Below are positions 9,071-16,565 of a stretch of 64,000 nt of DNA, one piece after another. The position numbers were made by a program, and so were the translations under genes. The notes below the pieces were generated by a model. It did not search any database. It was not told where the DNA came from and worked only from the letters and a program-made list of their open reading frames with translations. Within the stretch, counting starts at the first letter, position 1. Every line of letters starts with the position of its first letter. Source of the DNA: Legionella lytica (GTDB lineage: Bacteria; Pseudomonadota; Gammaproteobacteria; Legionellales; Legionellaceae); contig NZ_CP071529.1 in the NCBI RefSeq assembly GCF_023921225.1, forward strand, positions 1 through 64,000, given 5' to 3'.

Positions 9071-9541
9071 ATGCATAAAGAAGTCCGCATTGCCACCATA
9101 CATGATTATAATTTTATTTATGATTCCTTGCGAGAGGATTTAGATGAACAAGGAGTTCTTCATCGCTTCAAGTATTCAAAAGACGACTTTAAAAAAATCA
9201 TTTTTGGTGAAAAGCCACTGGCTATTTTTTTAATTCTTTTGATGGATAATCACCCTGCAGGCTTTGCAAATTTCTCCATTGATCACCGCAATTTTACCGC
9301 GAATACGTTGCCCAATCTTTATATTAATGATCTTTTTGTCAAAAAACCATATCGCCGCATGGGAGGCGCAACCTTATTAACCGATAAAATCAAAGAAATT
9401 GCGAAACAAGAACACTGTGGACGTATCGAGTTTTTTGTGCTTGCAGAGAATACGGAGGCTCTCGAATTTTATGCAAAGTCTTTAAAGAGTAAAATTATAA
9501 GTGATAGGCTTCATTACATGCGTTTAGAATTAGATAAGTAG
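9071..9541 (+). CDS. GNAT-family N-acetyltransferase
   Basis: 156 residues. The acetyl-CoA-binding motif A is LYINDLFVKKPYRRMGGATL with the characteristic R-x-x-G-x-A turn near residues 97-103, and the C-terminal ENTEALEFYAKSL is the usual GNAT motif B region. The substrate is unknown. The start at 9071 follows a weak AAAGG-type site. It runs convergently with the repressor gene beyond it and is probably a single-gene unit. Confidence 0.85.
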   Translation: MHKEVRIATIHDYNFIYDSLREDLDEQGVLHRFKYSKDDFKKIIFGEKPLAIFLILLMDNHPAGFANFSIDHRNFTANTLPNLYINDLFVKKPYRRMGGATLLTDKIKEIAKQEHCGRIEFFVLAENTEALEFYAKSLKSKIISDRLHYMRLELDK

Positions 9542-9591
9542 CTGATTATGTAGGATCATCGAATGATACAATATCTTAACTGAAATTTATA

Positions 9592-10242
9592 TTAGGAATC
9601 ATTTTCTAAAAAAACTCTGCGAATCCAAATGATAGGGGCTGCAACTCGAACAACTATATTTTTTATTTCTTTTTTTACAAGGCTAGGGTTAGGGTTAAGG
9701 CACACAAGATTAAATGCATTTTGATGTTCTCCATGTCTTAGAATTCTGATATATATGTCATTATTATCGTCAATAATAATACATTCTTTTCCTATAGCAT
9801 TTTCTATTTTATTGTATATTATCCCAGCAACATAGTTGCCAGGAAATAAAAGGGGCGCCATTCCATCATCCTTAACTATAGCGCTTACGGAGTTATGAAG
9901 CTCACTGAAAAGAAGTAATTCTTTAGCAATATGATTTTCATCCTTCTCCTGGATATCCAAATCTTTTGTTAGGTGAATAGCCTCCCGTCCTATTCCATGC
10001 ATTAACCATGAATCAGAACAATATACATTAAGTTGCTTAGCACGTTTTGCAATTTTTTCAGCTCCTTGCTGGGTTAATCCTCCTCCCCATCCCAACTCCC
10101 ATCCTTTTATAGCTGCTGATGTAATATCACTGTCTTCACAAAATTCATTTCTGGTAAGAGATAGAAGATGGTCACGGACAAATCTTATTCTTTTTCCGCG
10201 TGCTTCTGCACTGGATGGGGAGTCAAGCAACGAATTTTTCAT
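9592..10242 (-). CDS. LvrR-like phage-type repressor: HTH plus S24-like domain lacking the catalytic Ser
   Basis: 216 residues. The N-terminal HTH region includes TRNEFCEDSDITSAAIKGWE. The C-terminal half has the fold signature of LexA/CI S24 peptidases (DDGMAPLLFPGNYVAGIIYN, then CIIIDDNNDIYIRILRHG). The usual S-M nucleophile position reads G-M, so autocleavage is unlikely. It is transcribed away from the lvrA-like gene across a 220-bp region holding an 11+11 bp inverted repeat over a good promoter. It most likely represses the conjugation module. The name LvrR is by position and type in Legionella elements. Confidence 0.7.
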   Translation of the reverse strand: MKNSLLDSPSSAEARGKRIRFVRDHLLSLTRNEFCEDSDITSAAIKGWELGWGGGLTQQGAEKIAKRAKQLNVYCSDSWLMHGIGREAIHLTKDLDIQEKDENHIAKELLLFSELHNSVSAIVKDDGMAPLLFPGNYVAGIIYNKIENAIGKECIIIDDNNDIYIRILRHGEHQNAFNLVCLNPNPSLVKKEIKNIVVRVAAPIIWIRRVFLENDS

Positions 10243-10387
10243 ATATATAAATGACTACGTTAGTGGTTTTATTAATAGCATATTATACCAATAGAGTTAA
10301 AAAAGCACCGCAAAAGCTACCTCGTAAGCATTTCAAATATTATGATCTTGTAATTAGAGGCTAATAATTCAATCAATTTAATACCTC

Positions 10388-10420
10388 AATGGTTAAAATT
10401 GAGTTGACATTTTAACCATT
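10388..10420. promoter_or_regulatory. Operator: perfect 11-bp inverted repeat in front of the lvr/tra module
   Basis: AATGGTTAAAA at 10388-10398 and its exact complement TTTTAACCATT at 10410-10420, with an 11-bp spacer. The spacer contains the -35 hexamer of the forward promoter, so a bound protein would block RNA polymerase. The neighbouring divergent repressor is the natural candidate to bind here. Confidence 0.75.
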
Positions 10421-10432
10421 AATTGGTAGGAT
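10404..10432 (+). promoter_or_regulatory. Probable sigma-70 promoter for the lvrA-like gene and downstream module
   Basis: TTGACA (10404-10409), a 17-bp spacer and TAGGAT (10427-10432). It gives a consensus -35, ideal spacing and a 4/6 match at -10. It ends 30 bp before the GTG start at 10463 and is embedded in the inverted-repeat operator. On the other strand a TATAAT (complement of 10282-10287) may serve the divergent repressor, but no good -35 accompanies it. Confidence 0.7.
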
Positions 10433-10462
10433 TTTATCCTACTTTTAAAAAAGGAATTTGAT

Positions 10463-10831
10463 GTGAGTTTTTTTGGAGTTTATAGAAAAGCAAGAATAAA
10501 TATTGAGCGCAGATTTAAGGGATTGCAGTATGCGCACACTTTATTAATAAAATCATTAATGACACTTGCTGATCCATTAACAGGAATAGTGACGAATATT
10601 ACTTATAGTGATATTTCAGCATTATTAAAAGTCAGTAAAACCCCTGGAAGAATAGAGTCAGGCGCTCCTCAAAAACAAATTGTAAGAAACGCCAGTATCA
10701 CCATTGAGAGAGAATTCAATGACTACTTTAAAGTGATTTCAGAAGGCCAATCGCTCAAATTCTTCTTTCCTGAGATGCCTAAAATTTTCAGTAAATTATT
10801 TAATAAAGCAGAAAATGGAAGCGCATCATGA
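10463..10831 (+). CDS. LvrA-like small protein
   Basis: 122 residues, basic, with a start-proximal MSFFGVYRKARINIERRFKG and a possible HTH (ITYSDISALLKVSKTPGRIE). GTG at 10463 is used: AAGGA lies 7 bases upstream, and the overlapping ATG at 10461 is followed at once by TGA. It is the first gene behind the operator-promoter and overlaps the next gene by 4 bp (ATGA). The role is unknown. The name is by position in lvr modules of Legionella elements, and a DNA-binding regulator is plausible. Confidence 0.6.
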   Translation: MSFFGVYRKARINIERRFKGLQYAHTLLIKSLMTLADPLTGIVTNITYSDISALLKVSKTPGRIESGAPQKQIVRNASITIEREFNDYFKVISEGQSLKFFFPEMPKIFSKLFNKAENGSAS

Positions 10832-11739
10832 CCGTACTACGAATCCATAAAAAACAACAAAATTTCGTCATTCTCGATAAGACTTGTTTGAATGATGCCT
10901 CCTTGTCATGGGGCGCAAAAGGATTGCATGCTTATTTGATATCTTTACCAGATGATTGGAAAGTACAAGTATCTGATTTAAAAGAAAGAGCGAAGAACGG
11001 TAGAGATGCAGTTCGTGGTTTTCTTTGCGAGTTAGAACAAGTCGGTTACATTCAAAAATCGACCACCCGAGATAATACAAGCGGCCGTTTTGGTGGGATT
11101 GAATATCTTGTTTTTGAAGTTCCTGTACCGAAAAACCAACATTACGCACCAGAGACTGAAAAGCCGTCTTCGGTAAAAAATGAACAAAAAACACCGCGCC
11201 CTGGAAATCCGTCGCCGGAAAATCCGACGCTAATAAATAATAATTATATTAATAACAACAATATCAAAAGCGATGCAAAAACGCTTGGAAATAAAAACAC
11301 CCCAAAAACCGTATCGCAAGATTTTTATCCAAGTCAAGAAACAATTGCAAAAGCAATTGCCTCAGGACATCACAACGCAACAGATACCCACATTATCCAA
11401 GAATTCATAGACAAAAATACAGCCTGGGGTAGTACCTTTGCTGACTTCAACCCTGTTTATTTAAGCTTTCTTGCACGTCATGCAGAACGTGAAGCAATGA
11501 GAGCAACAACGCCACCCAACCCTATTACAAGGAGCAGTAACAATGAGCGTACACCCCATAAAATCCACTCTATTGAGGAAGCCCTGGAAACAGTCAGAAA
11601 ACACAATCCAAACGCCCGCGCCCCATCAGAAAGCGATCTGCCTCCAAGCCCCGAAGTCATTGAATTTGACTACGACGAATCACATCTCATGGCTATGGAT
11701 GGAATTAACCAAGATTTACGGACCATTGTTTCTTACTAA
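10828..11739 (+). CDS. LvrB-like protein with N-terminal winged-helix region
   Basis: 303 residues. Residues 1-95 resemble the replication-type winged-helix fold of phage and plasmid proteins (ASLSWGAKGLHAYLISLPDD, then LKERAKNGRDAVRGFLCELE, then GYIQKS). A low-complexity Asn-rich linker (NNNYINNNNIKS) near residues 135-150 is followed by a second small domain (SQETIAKAIASG...). It is coupled to the gene before it by an ATGA overlap, and its tail overlaps the next gene by 41 bp. It may be a regulator or a replication accessory; the LvrB name is by context. Confidence 0.6.
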   Translation: MTVLRIHKKQQNFVILDKTCLNDASLSWGAKGLHAYLISLPDDWKVQVSDLKERAKNGRDAVRGFLCELEQVGYIQKSTTRDNTSGRFGGIEYLVFEVPVPKNQHYAPETEKPSSVKNEQKTPRPGNPSPENPTLINNNYINNNNIKSDAKTLGNKNTPKTVSQDFYPSQETIAKAIASGHHNATDTHIIQEFIDKNTAWGSTFADFNPVYLSFLARHAEREAMRATTPPNPITRSSNNERTPHKIHSIEEALETVRKHNPNARAPSESDLPPSPEVIEFDYDESHLMAMDGINQDLRTIVSY

Positions 11740-12217
11740 ATTTGGAATCCAAGACAATGGAACATGGTTTGAAGCACTAAAGGGATTAACTCCTAAAGCA
11801 CTGGAGAGCGGAATGCAGCGATTAAACAATTTGGCGGGTAATGGGAAATTTGCGGAATACCCACCTAATTGCCTGCAATTTAAAGCATTGTGCTTGGCAT
11901 TTTATGACGATTTAAAATTGCCTAAAGCTTCTGAGGCTTACTTGGAAATCAAGAACAGCGCCTACAAAGAAACATGTAACTGGAGCCATCCAATAACGGC
12001 GTTTATCGCACAACGATTGCCGGAGGATTTTTTCTTAATTGAGCAAGAAAGTGTGGCTTATACCGTATTTAAACCACTTTATGATCAGGTGAGCGACCTG
12101 GTGAAACAAGGCCATGAAATTCCAAAAAGCACGATGACGCAACGCGTTAGAAAAACCAGAAATCCAGAAGTGGCAAGAATGCATTTAAACCAAATCAAAC
12201 AACGCATAGGAGTGTAA
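11699..12217 (+). CDS. Hypothetical protein resembling phage replication protein P
   Basis: From ATG 11699 the product begins MELTKIYGPLFLTKFGIQDN and continues WFEALKGLTPKALESGMQRL. This pattern is seen in lambda-P-like and similar DNA replication accessory proteins, with NPEVARMHLNQIKQRIGV at the end. The frame stays open back to 11543, but the upstream part is the out-of-frame shadow of the previous gene. It overlaps that gene by 41 bp in the +2 frame, so translational coupling is likely. 172 residues. Confidence 0.6.
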   Translation: MELTKIYGPLFLTKFGIQDNGTWFEALKGLTPKALESGMQRLNNLAGNGKFAEYPPNCLQFKALCLAFYDDLKLPKASEAYLEIKNSAYKETCNWSHPITAFIAQRLPEDFFLIEQESVAYTVFKPLYDQVSDLVKQGHEIPKSTMTQRVRKTRNPEVARMHLNQIKQRIGV

Positions 12218-12221
12218 GAAG

Positions 12222-12392
12222 ATGACCAACGTAACAGAAGAGTTACTAACCATGTTGCAACAATGTGCCAACAAACTCTTATTGGCATATGACGACACCT
12301 TAAGACCCGATGTTTGGGCGGCATTTGAAAAAACAGCCGATGCCTGTTCAGCCCTGGCTTTAAATCTACGTCCAAATACAACGATTCACTAA
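12222..12392 (+). CDS. Small hypothetical protein (56 residues)
   Basis: ATG 12222 preceded by a GAAG-type site just after the upstream stop. The product begins MTNVTEELLTMLQQCANKLL and is a mostly helical acidic peptide with no recognised domain. It sits 4 bp after the previous gene and 16 bp before the next, in the same direction, so it fits the operon tightly. Coding assignment rests on spacing and an uninterrupted frame. Confidence 0.55.
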   Translation: MTNVTEELLTMLQQCANKLLLAYDDTLRPDVWAAFEKTADACSALALNLRPNTTIH

Positions 12393-12408
12393 CAACAAAG
12401 GAAAAACA

Positions 12409-13011
12409 ATGAGCGCTGCTCTGATGTATTGTCACAAAAAATTTAGAAAAGCCTTGAACACCGCGCATGAGCGTAAAGATATTTATGAGGCGTTTCAGCA
12501 ACTCGAACTCGAGATGAAGCAACTGGACCACTTGGTTCAAATTAACCTGTATTCAGCAGCGACTCAATTTATTGAAAGCTTGATGCAGGACCCAGAGGAT
12601 TCAATTAATGCCGTGGAAGTGTTTGATTTAAGATGCCGAACCATCCTGGATTCACAATATAACACCTCCTACTACATCGTGCTTGGTCTTTGTGCGATTG
12701 CGATTGCTTGCGCCACACTGGCCGTTGGTGGTGCGCTGGGGGTCGGCATTGGTATGTTATCGGGTCTATGGCAAACGCCACTTCTTTATATGGCCTCCCT
12801 GATGGCTTATGAAGTACCCGCTCTGAGCGTTGCGGCCTTAAGTACAACATTAGGCCTCGGGACTGGGCTCATTTCTGCCTACTCATTTTTTAAAGAGCCA
12901 GGCGTGGTCACCGCCAAAAATCAGTGCATTGATGTGGTTGATACCCATTATTTAGCAGAGCCCGTACCTGAAGTAGAGCAAGAAGAGCCTGCTCGTGTAA
13001 TGAATCACTAG
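12409..13011 (+). CDS. Hypothetical inner-membrane protein
   Basis: 200 residues. A cytosolic helical N-terminal part (residues 1-85) is followed by three hydrophobic segments (about 86-112, 118-140 and 143-165: VLGLCAIAIACATLAVGGAL and following), then a short tail. Start ATG 12409 has AAAGG upstream. It lies in the lvr operon between the P-like gene and csrA. No function is recognised. Confidence 0.65.
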   Translation: MSAALMYCHKKFRKALNTAHERKDIYEAFQQLELEMKQLDHLVQINLYSAATQFIESLMQDPEDSINAVEVFDLRCRTILDSQYNTSYYIVLGLCAIAIACATLAVGGALGVGIGMLSGLWQTPLLYMASLMAYEVPALSVAALSTTLGLGTGLISAYSFFKEPGVVTAKNQCIDVVDTHYLAEPVPEVEQEEPARVMNH

Positions 13012-13110
13012 AGAAAAGGTAAAACCCTCTTTAGATGAAGTGCACACCTTAGTGCATGAACTTGAAGCGGTTCTAACGAACGAAACACACCATTAATAAA
13101 GGAGAATACG

Positions 13111-13380
13111 ATGTTGATTTTTACGAGACGAATAGGTGAAGCAGTAATCATCGGGGATAACGAAATTAATGTAACCATTTTAGGAATCAAAGGGAATCAG
13201 GTGCGCTTAGGATGCCAGGCTTCGAAAGAAATCCCTATTCATCGAGATGAGATTTACAACCGCATTCAGCTTGAAAAACATCAAGCCAATGCAGCACAGA
13301 CCTTGTCGATTGATGAATCCATCATCAACCAATTAGAGGTGAAATTTAAAAAAAACGCACATCGTGAGCTTGCTCATTAA
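13111..13380 (+). CDS. csrA: CsrA-family RNA-binding regulator (LvrC/CsrT type)
   Basis: 89 residues. It begins MLIFTRRIGEAVIIGDNEIN and continues with VTILGIKGNQVRLG and PIHRDEIYNRI, keeping the RNA-contacting residues of CsrA (R6, R7 and the HR in the second arm). The C-terminal tail of about 30 residues after NRIQLEKHQ is longer than in the housekeeping protein. AAAGGAG lies well spaced before ATG. CsrA paralogues beside F-type tra genes are known from Legionella mobile elements. They are thought to regulate conjugation and host traits by binding GGA-containing leaders. Confidence 0.93.
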   Translation: MLIFTRRIGEAVIIGDNEINVTILGIKGNQVRLGCQASKEIPIHRDEIYNRIQLEKHQANAAQTLSIDESIINQLEVKFKKNAHRELAH

Positions 13381-13411
13381 TCATTGGAAATAAATCATAA
13401 GGAACGTAGTA

Positions 13412-14164
13412 ATGAAACAGTACATAGTTCACGGTTTTAAAGTAATGAACCTCAGCGCATGTGTCGGGGCAATTGTCTTATTAACCAGCTGTGCGGCCAC
13501 GCAAACTGCTTTGGAGCACCGTAATTTAGAAGTAAACACCAAGTTGAGTAAAACTATTTTTCTCGACCCCGTATCACCAGCACAAAAAACCATCTTTGTT
13601 GCAGTTAAAAATACCTCCGATGAGGATTTTGAATTGGGTAAACCATTAACTCAATCCCTAACCGCTAATGGATATCGTGTGGTAACCAATCCTAATCAGG
13701 CGCATTACCTGATTCAGGCCAATATTCTCAAGGTAGGTAAAATGAGTCGGTCTGCCTCGCAAAATGCACTGGGTGGGGGTTATGGTTCCGCACTGGCAGG
13801 TGCTGGAACTGGAGCGGCCTTAGGCGCATTTGGCAATTCTAAAACCATGCTTGCAGGAGGGATTGTAGGAGGTGTAGTGGGATTAGCCGCGGATTCCCTG
13901 ATTAAAGAGGTCAATTACACGGTCATTACTGACGTTCAAATTTCAGAACGTGTAGGAAAAGGAGTCACCGTAAAGGAGCGCTTTAATTCCGCACTGGAAA
14001 ATGGAACGGCATCCAGCACCCATCAAACCTCGTATAAACACAGTGATTATCAACGCTATCGAACACGAGTGGTGTCTAATGCCAATAAAATGAATCTATC
14101 ATTTGCGCAAGCGCGTCCGGTATTAGAGCAAGGATTGGTTAAAACAATTTCAGGAATTTTTTAA
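13412..14164 (+). CDS. traT: TraT-like outer-membrane lipoprotein (surface exclusion)
   Basis: 250 residues. A signal peptide ends in the lipobox LLTSC (Cys near residue 28). Downstream are TraT features: TALEHRNLEVNTKLSKTIFL, then ALGAFGNSKTMLAGGIVGGVVG-type glycine-rich segments. TraT in F lies on the cell surface and blocks mating between cells with the same plasmid. Here it opens the tra region instead of lying between traG and traD. The start at 13412 has AAGGA eight bases before it; a second Met at 13445 would still give a lipoprotein. Confidence 0.85.
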   Translation: MKQYIVHGFKVMNLSACVGAIVLLTSCAATQTALEHRNLEVNTKLSKTIFLDPVSPAQKTIFVAVKNTSDEDFELGKPLTQSLTANGYRVVTNPNQAHYLIQANILKVGKMSRSASQNALGGGYGSALAGAGTGAALGAFGNSKTMLAGGIVGGVVGLAADSLIKEVNYTVITDVQISERVGKGVTVKERFNSALENGTASSTHQTSYKHSDYQRYRTRVVSNANKMNLSFAQARPVLEQGLVKTISGIF

Positions 14165-14271
14165 CACCACGGACATTTCCGTCCGTCCTTAAAAAGACAT
14201 AAATGAACTAAAAAAGACCAGATATTGTGGTTGATGGGATTTTTTTACCTAAAAAAAGGAGGCGAAGGAAA

Positions 14272-14673
14272 ATGAAACAAAATTTATACAAAAAAGCAGC
14301 TCTGTTTTTAAGTTCAGTCGTGTTGTCAGGTGCTGTATTTTCAGCATCTGTAGATAAAGATGAATTGGCTAGCGAATGCAAATATCTAGGGGCTAGTTTA
14401 AGTCAATTAGCCAATGCCAACACAAAAGAGCATTGTTCCATTGATGTGGGTTATTCAGGAGTCATGATGCAGCAAACAGCTACGTATATTAACGCGAACA
14501 AAATACAGTCCGCACTAGAAAACCTTGGCTTTGTGAATCGAACTTTGGAGCGTGTCCGTTCGCGTTACGAGGACTGCAGCTATTTTTCCTCGATGATGAA
14601 GCCTTACATAGAGAAAGTAACCAATCTAGGGTTTGAATTGGAATCAATTTTTCGTGCATCAGTAAATGAATAA
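14272..14673 (+). CDS. Hypothetical secreted protein
   Basis: 133 residues from ATG 14272, which has AGGCGAAGG just before it; the frame is open back to 14227 but lacks a site there. The N-terminal signal peptide is MKQNLYKKAALFLSSVVLSG with cleavage likely after VFSA. The mature part has four Cys (C51, C67 and C113 regions) and helical segments. It lies between traT and the pilin-like gene. No recognised family. Confidence 0.7.
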   Translation: MKQNLYKKAALFLSSVVLSGAVFSASVDKDELASECKYLGASLSQLANANTKEHCSIDVGYSGVMMQQTATYINANKIQSALENLGFVNRTLERVRSRYEDCSYFSSMMKPYIEKVTNLGFELESIFRASVNE

Positions 14674-14683
14674 GGAACGAAAC

Positions 14684-14974
14684 ATGAACGCGGGTAAATC
14701 ATTGCTTAATTTTATGAACAAAGGGGCGCTTATGGTTCTTATGTTCATCATGTCACATAGTCTTTTTGCTAAAGACCTATTGGTTAATGCATTGGAAGGG
14801 GATGTAAAAGATACATTCTCCAGTGATGCGAAGTTTTGGGGGATCTTTATCTTAATCGACATTATTGCTGCTACAGCGCTTGCGGTTGCCGCGAGAAACC
14901 CCAAAGTATTTTTTGGTGTGTTCTTTATCGCGTTTATCCCAGGAGCGCTCCTTAAAATTTTTGTGTTTCACTAA
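14684..14974 (+). CDS. traA: Probable pilin subunit in the TraA position
   Basis: 96 residues from ATG 14684, chosen for AAGGA seven bases upstream (overlapping the previous stop). A long leader with a hydrophobic segment ends near HSLFAKD, followed by a short mature part with two hydrophobic stretches (FWGIFILIDIIAATALAVAA and VFFGVFFIAFIPGALL). Size, two-helix layout and position immediately before traL match F-type prepilins, though sequence similarity to F TraA is not evident to me. Confidence 0.65.
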   Translation: MNAGKSLLNFMNKGALMVLMFIMSHSLFAKDLLVNALEGDVKDTFSSDAKFWGIFILIDIIAATALAVAARNPKVFFGVFFIAFIPGALLKIFVFH

Positions 14975-14985
14975 AGGGGCATGCG

Positions 14986-15282
14986 ATGAATCCAATGCAC
15001 CATCCGTTTTTGAATCATATTGATGCACCTAAGCGATACCTCACATTGACCCTAGATGAGCTGGTTGTGGCCGGTATTAGTCTGTTGCTTTTTGCTTTTT
15101 TAAGTCAACGAATATTGGTGAGCATTCTAGGTTTTAGTCTTGTTAGTGGGCTACGAGCAATCAAAAAAGGACAGGGGCCTAAGGCCCTGCTTGTTTTGGC
15201 ATATTGGTATTTACCCCATGCCATAACACAGTTTTTCCTGCCTAGATTACCAAAGTCGTATTACCGCGTATGGGTTGCTTAA
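14986..15282 (+). CDS. traL: TraL, F-type pilus assembly membrane protein
   Basis: 98 residues, close to F TraL (91). It starts near HHPFLNHIDAPKRYLTLTLD, has hydrophobic helices (ELVVAGISLLLFAFLS) and ends LPRLPKSYYRVWVA, the conserved C-terminal signature of TraL. It would help assemble the pilus at the membrane. It lies between the pilin-like gene and traE with 11-bp gaps, as in F. Confidence 0.88.
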   Translation: MNPMHHPFLNHIDAPKRYLTLTLDELVVAGISLLLFAFLSQRILVSILGFSLVSGLRAIKKGQGPKALLVLAYWYLPHAITQFFLPRLPKSYYRVWVA

Positions 15283-15292
15283 GGAGATTAAT

Positions 15293-15862
15293 ATGGATTA
15301 TCGAGTGTATCAAAATAAACTGAGTCAGCTGTCTGCACGATTTAACTTAATGGTGTGTCTGGTCTTTGGGTTACTCATTGCTAATGTGGTTTTGTCCTTT
15401 CTGGTCTATATGGGGTGGAATCGACACAGTATTGAAATAACCCCATTTTATGGTAGTCCTGGATACATTAAGAGTGCTCAACATGTCGATGAGAATTATT
15501 TAAGTCTTATGACTAAGAATTTTGTTTATGCCCGCCTTAATGTGACACCAGAAACCGTGCATTCAAATCATGAGCAGCTTTTAGCATTTGTTAATCCAAA
15601 ACATTACGCTGATTTCGTTAAGACGTTGAATGCCGAATCGAAAATAATTAAAGCGCAAAAAATATCGTCAAATTTCTACATTACCCATATTTTTCCATCA
15701 CCTCAAACCCTTACGGTCAAGGTAAAGGGACGTTTGGCGCGGTATGTGGGAATTAAACAAATAAGCGAAGAAGCCAAGGTCTACAAATTAGCATTTCGAT
15801 ATGCTCAAGGTCGCTTATCAATAGTCCAATTTGCAGTAGAAAAGGAAAACAAAAATGGTTAA
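15293..15862 (+). CDS. traE: TraE, inner-membrane transfer channel protein (VirB8-like)
   Basis: 189 residues, the same size as F TraE. An N-terminal membrane helix (FNLMVCLVFGLLIANVVLSF) is followed by a periplasmic domain (DENYLSLMTKNFVYARLNVT, then VKVKGRLARYVG). ATG 15293 is preceded by AAGGAG. It overlaps traK by 8 bp. Confidence 0.88.
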   Translation: MDYRVYQNKLSQLSARFNLMVCLVFGLLIANVVLSFLVYMGWNRHSIEITPFYGSPGYIKSAQHVDENYLSLMTKNFVYARLNVTPETVHSNHEQLLAFVNPKHYADFVKTLNAESKIIKAQKISSNFYITHIFPSPQTLTVKVKGRLARYVGIKQISEEAKVYKLAFRYAQGRLSIVQFAVEKENKNG

Positions 15863-16565
15863 AAAACTAAAGATTGCGCTTATTTTATTCTCTATGAATA
15901 GCTTTGCGCAGACAGCAGTTCCGGTTGCTAATAACGGGGAGATTAGCTTGTCTTTGAGTGCAAATAACTACAATAGAATTCTCATTAAAGATGATGAAAT
16001 CTGGGATTTTGCATTCCCACCCGGCGCGTTAGGTATTCAACAAGACAAAGGGGACCATAGTGTGTATGTGCTCCCTGTAAGGGCTCCGGTCACTTTATTT
16101 ATTACCACAAAACTAGGCCGCCACTATTCGCTTACAGTGAACACTGAGGATTCTTTAGGAAAAACCATTGAACTAATTCCTAAGGAACCCGTCCCTGTTC
16201 TTGCTAAAGAATCTCCGGTGAAAAAGCCTGAAAAAGTGCTTGAGGAAGAGGTGCCACAAGCAATTACTTCATTGCTGTCTCATATGGAACAGCATAAACC
16301 GTTTACTGATGTTGCCGTGAAGCGTCATTTTGGACGGGTGGAACGGTGGAATCGTGGTCTTACCTTGCAAATAAATGAAACGTGGGAAGGAAAAGAGCTT
16401 TTGGGAGAAGCAATCACGCTTCGAAATGGAGGAAAGCATCCGCTGCAGTTGGCGCAAGATTGGTTTGTAAAAGACGGCACTTTGGCTGTGAAATTTTCCA
16501 AATCAACAATTGCGCCTGGTGAAACAGCAACACTTTATCGTATTCAAGGGGTCGGGCATGGCTAA
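15855..16565 (+). CDS. traK: TraK, periplasmic/outer-membrane core component (VirB9-like)
   Basis: 236 residues. The signal peptide is MVKKLKIALILFSMNSFAQT. The mature sequence shows the TraK pattern (ISLSLSANNYNRILIKDDEI, then FITTKLGRHYSLTVNTED) and a C-terminal LVKDGTLAVKFSK-like beta domain. Together with TraB and TraV it would form the outer-membrane core. It overlaps traE and traB by 8 bp each. Confidence 0.88.
   Translation: MVKKLKIALILFSMNSFAQTAVPVANNGEISLSLSANNYNRILIKDDEIWDFAFPPGALGIQQDKGDHSVYVLPVRAPVTLFITTKLGRHYSLTVNTEDSLGKTIELIPKEPVPVLAKESPVKKPEKVLEEEVPQAITSLLSHMEQHKPFTDVAVKRHFGRVERWNRGLTLQINETWEGKELLGEAITLRNGGKHPLQLAQDWFVKDGTLAVKFSKSTIAPGETATLYRIQGVGHG

Noticed and set aside
11543..11698. 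Upstream start at 11543 for the P-like protein
   Set aside because: The 52 extra residues are an out-of-frame shadow of the LvrB-like gene and low in complexity.
12085..12540. 151-codon frame on the minus strand
   Set aside because: Lies across the P-like, small and membrane genes on the plus strand; Cys/His/Phe-rich composition is unlike a real protein here.
13004..13093. Open frame between the membrane gene and csrA reading ITREKVKPSLDEVHTLVHEL
   Set aside because: No ATG, GTG or TTG near its beginning; only an internal GTG would give a very short peptide. Probably the csrA leader or a decayed gene.
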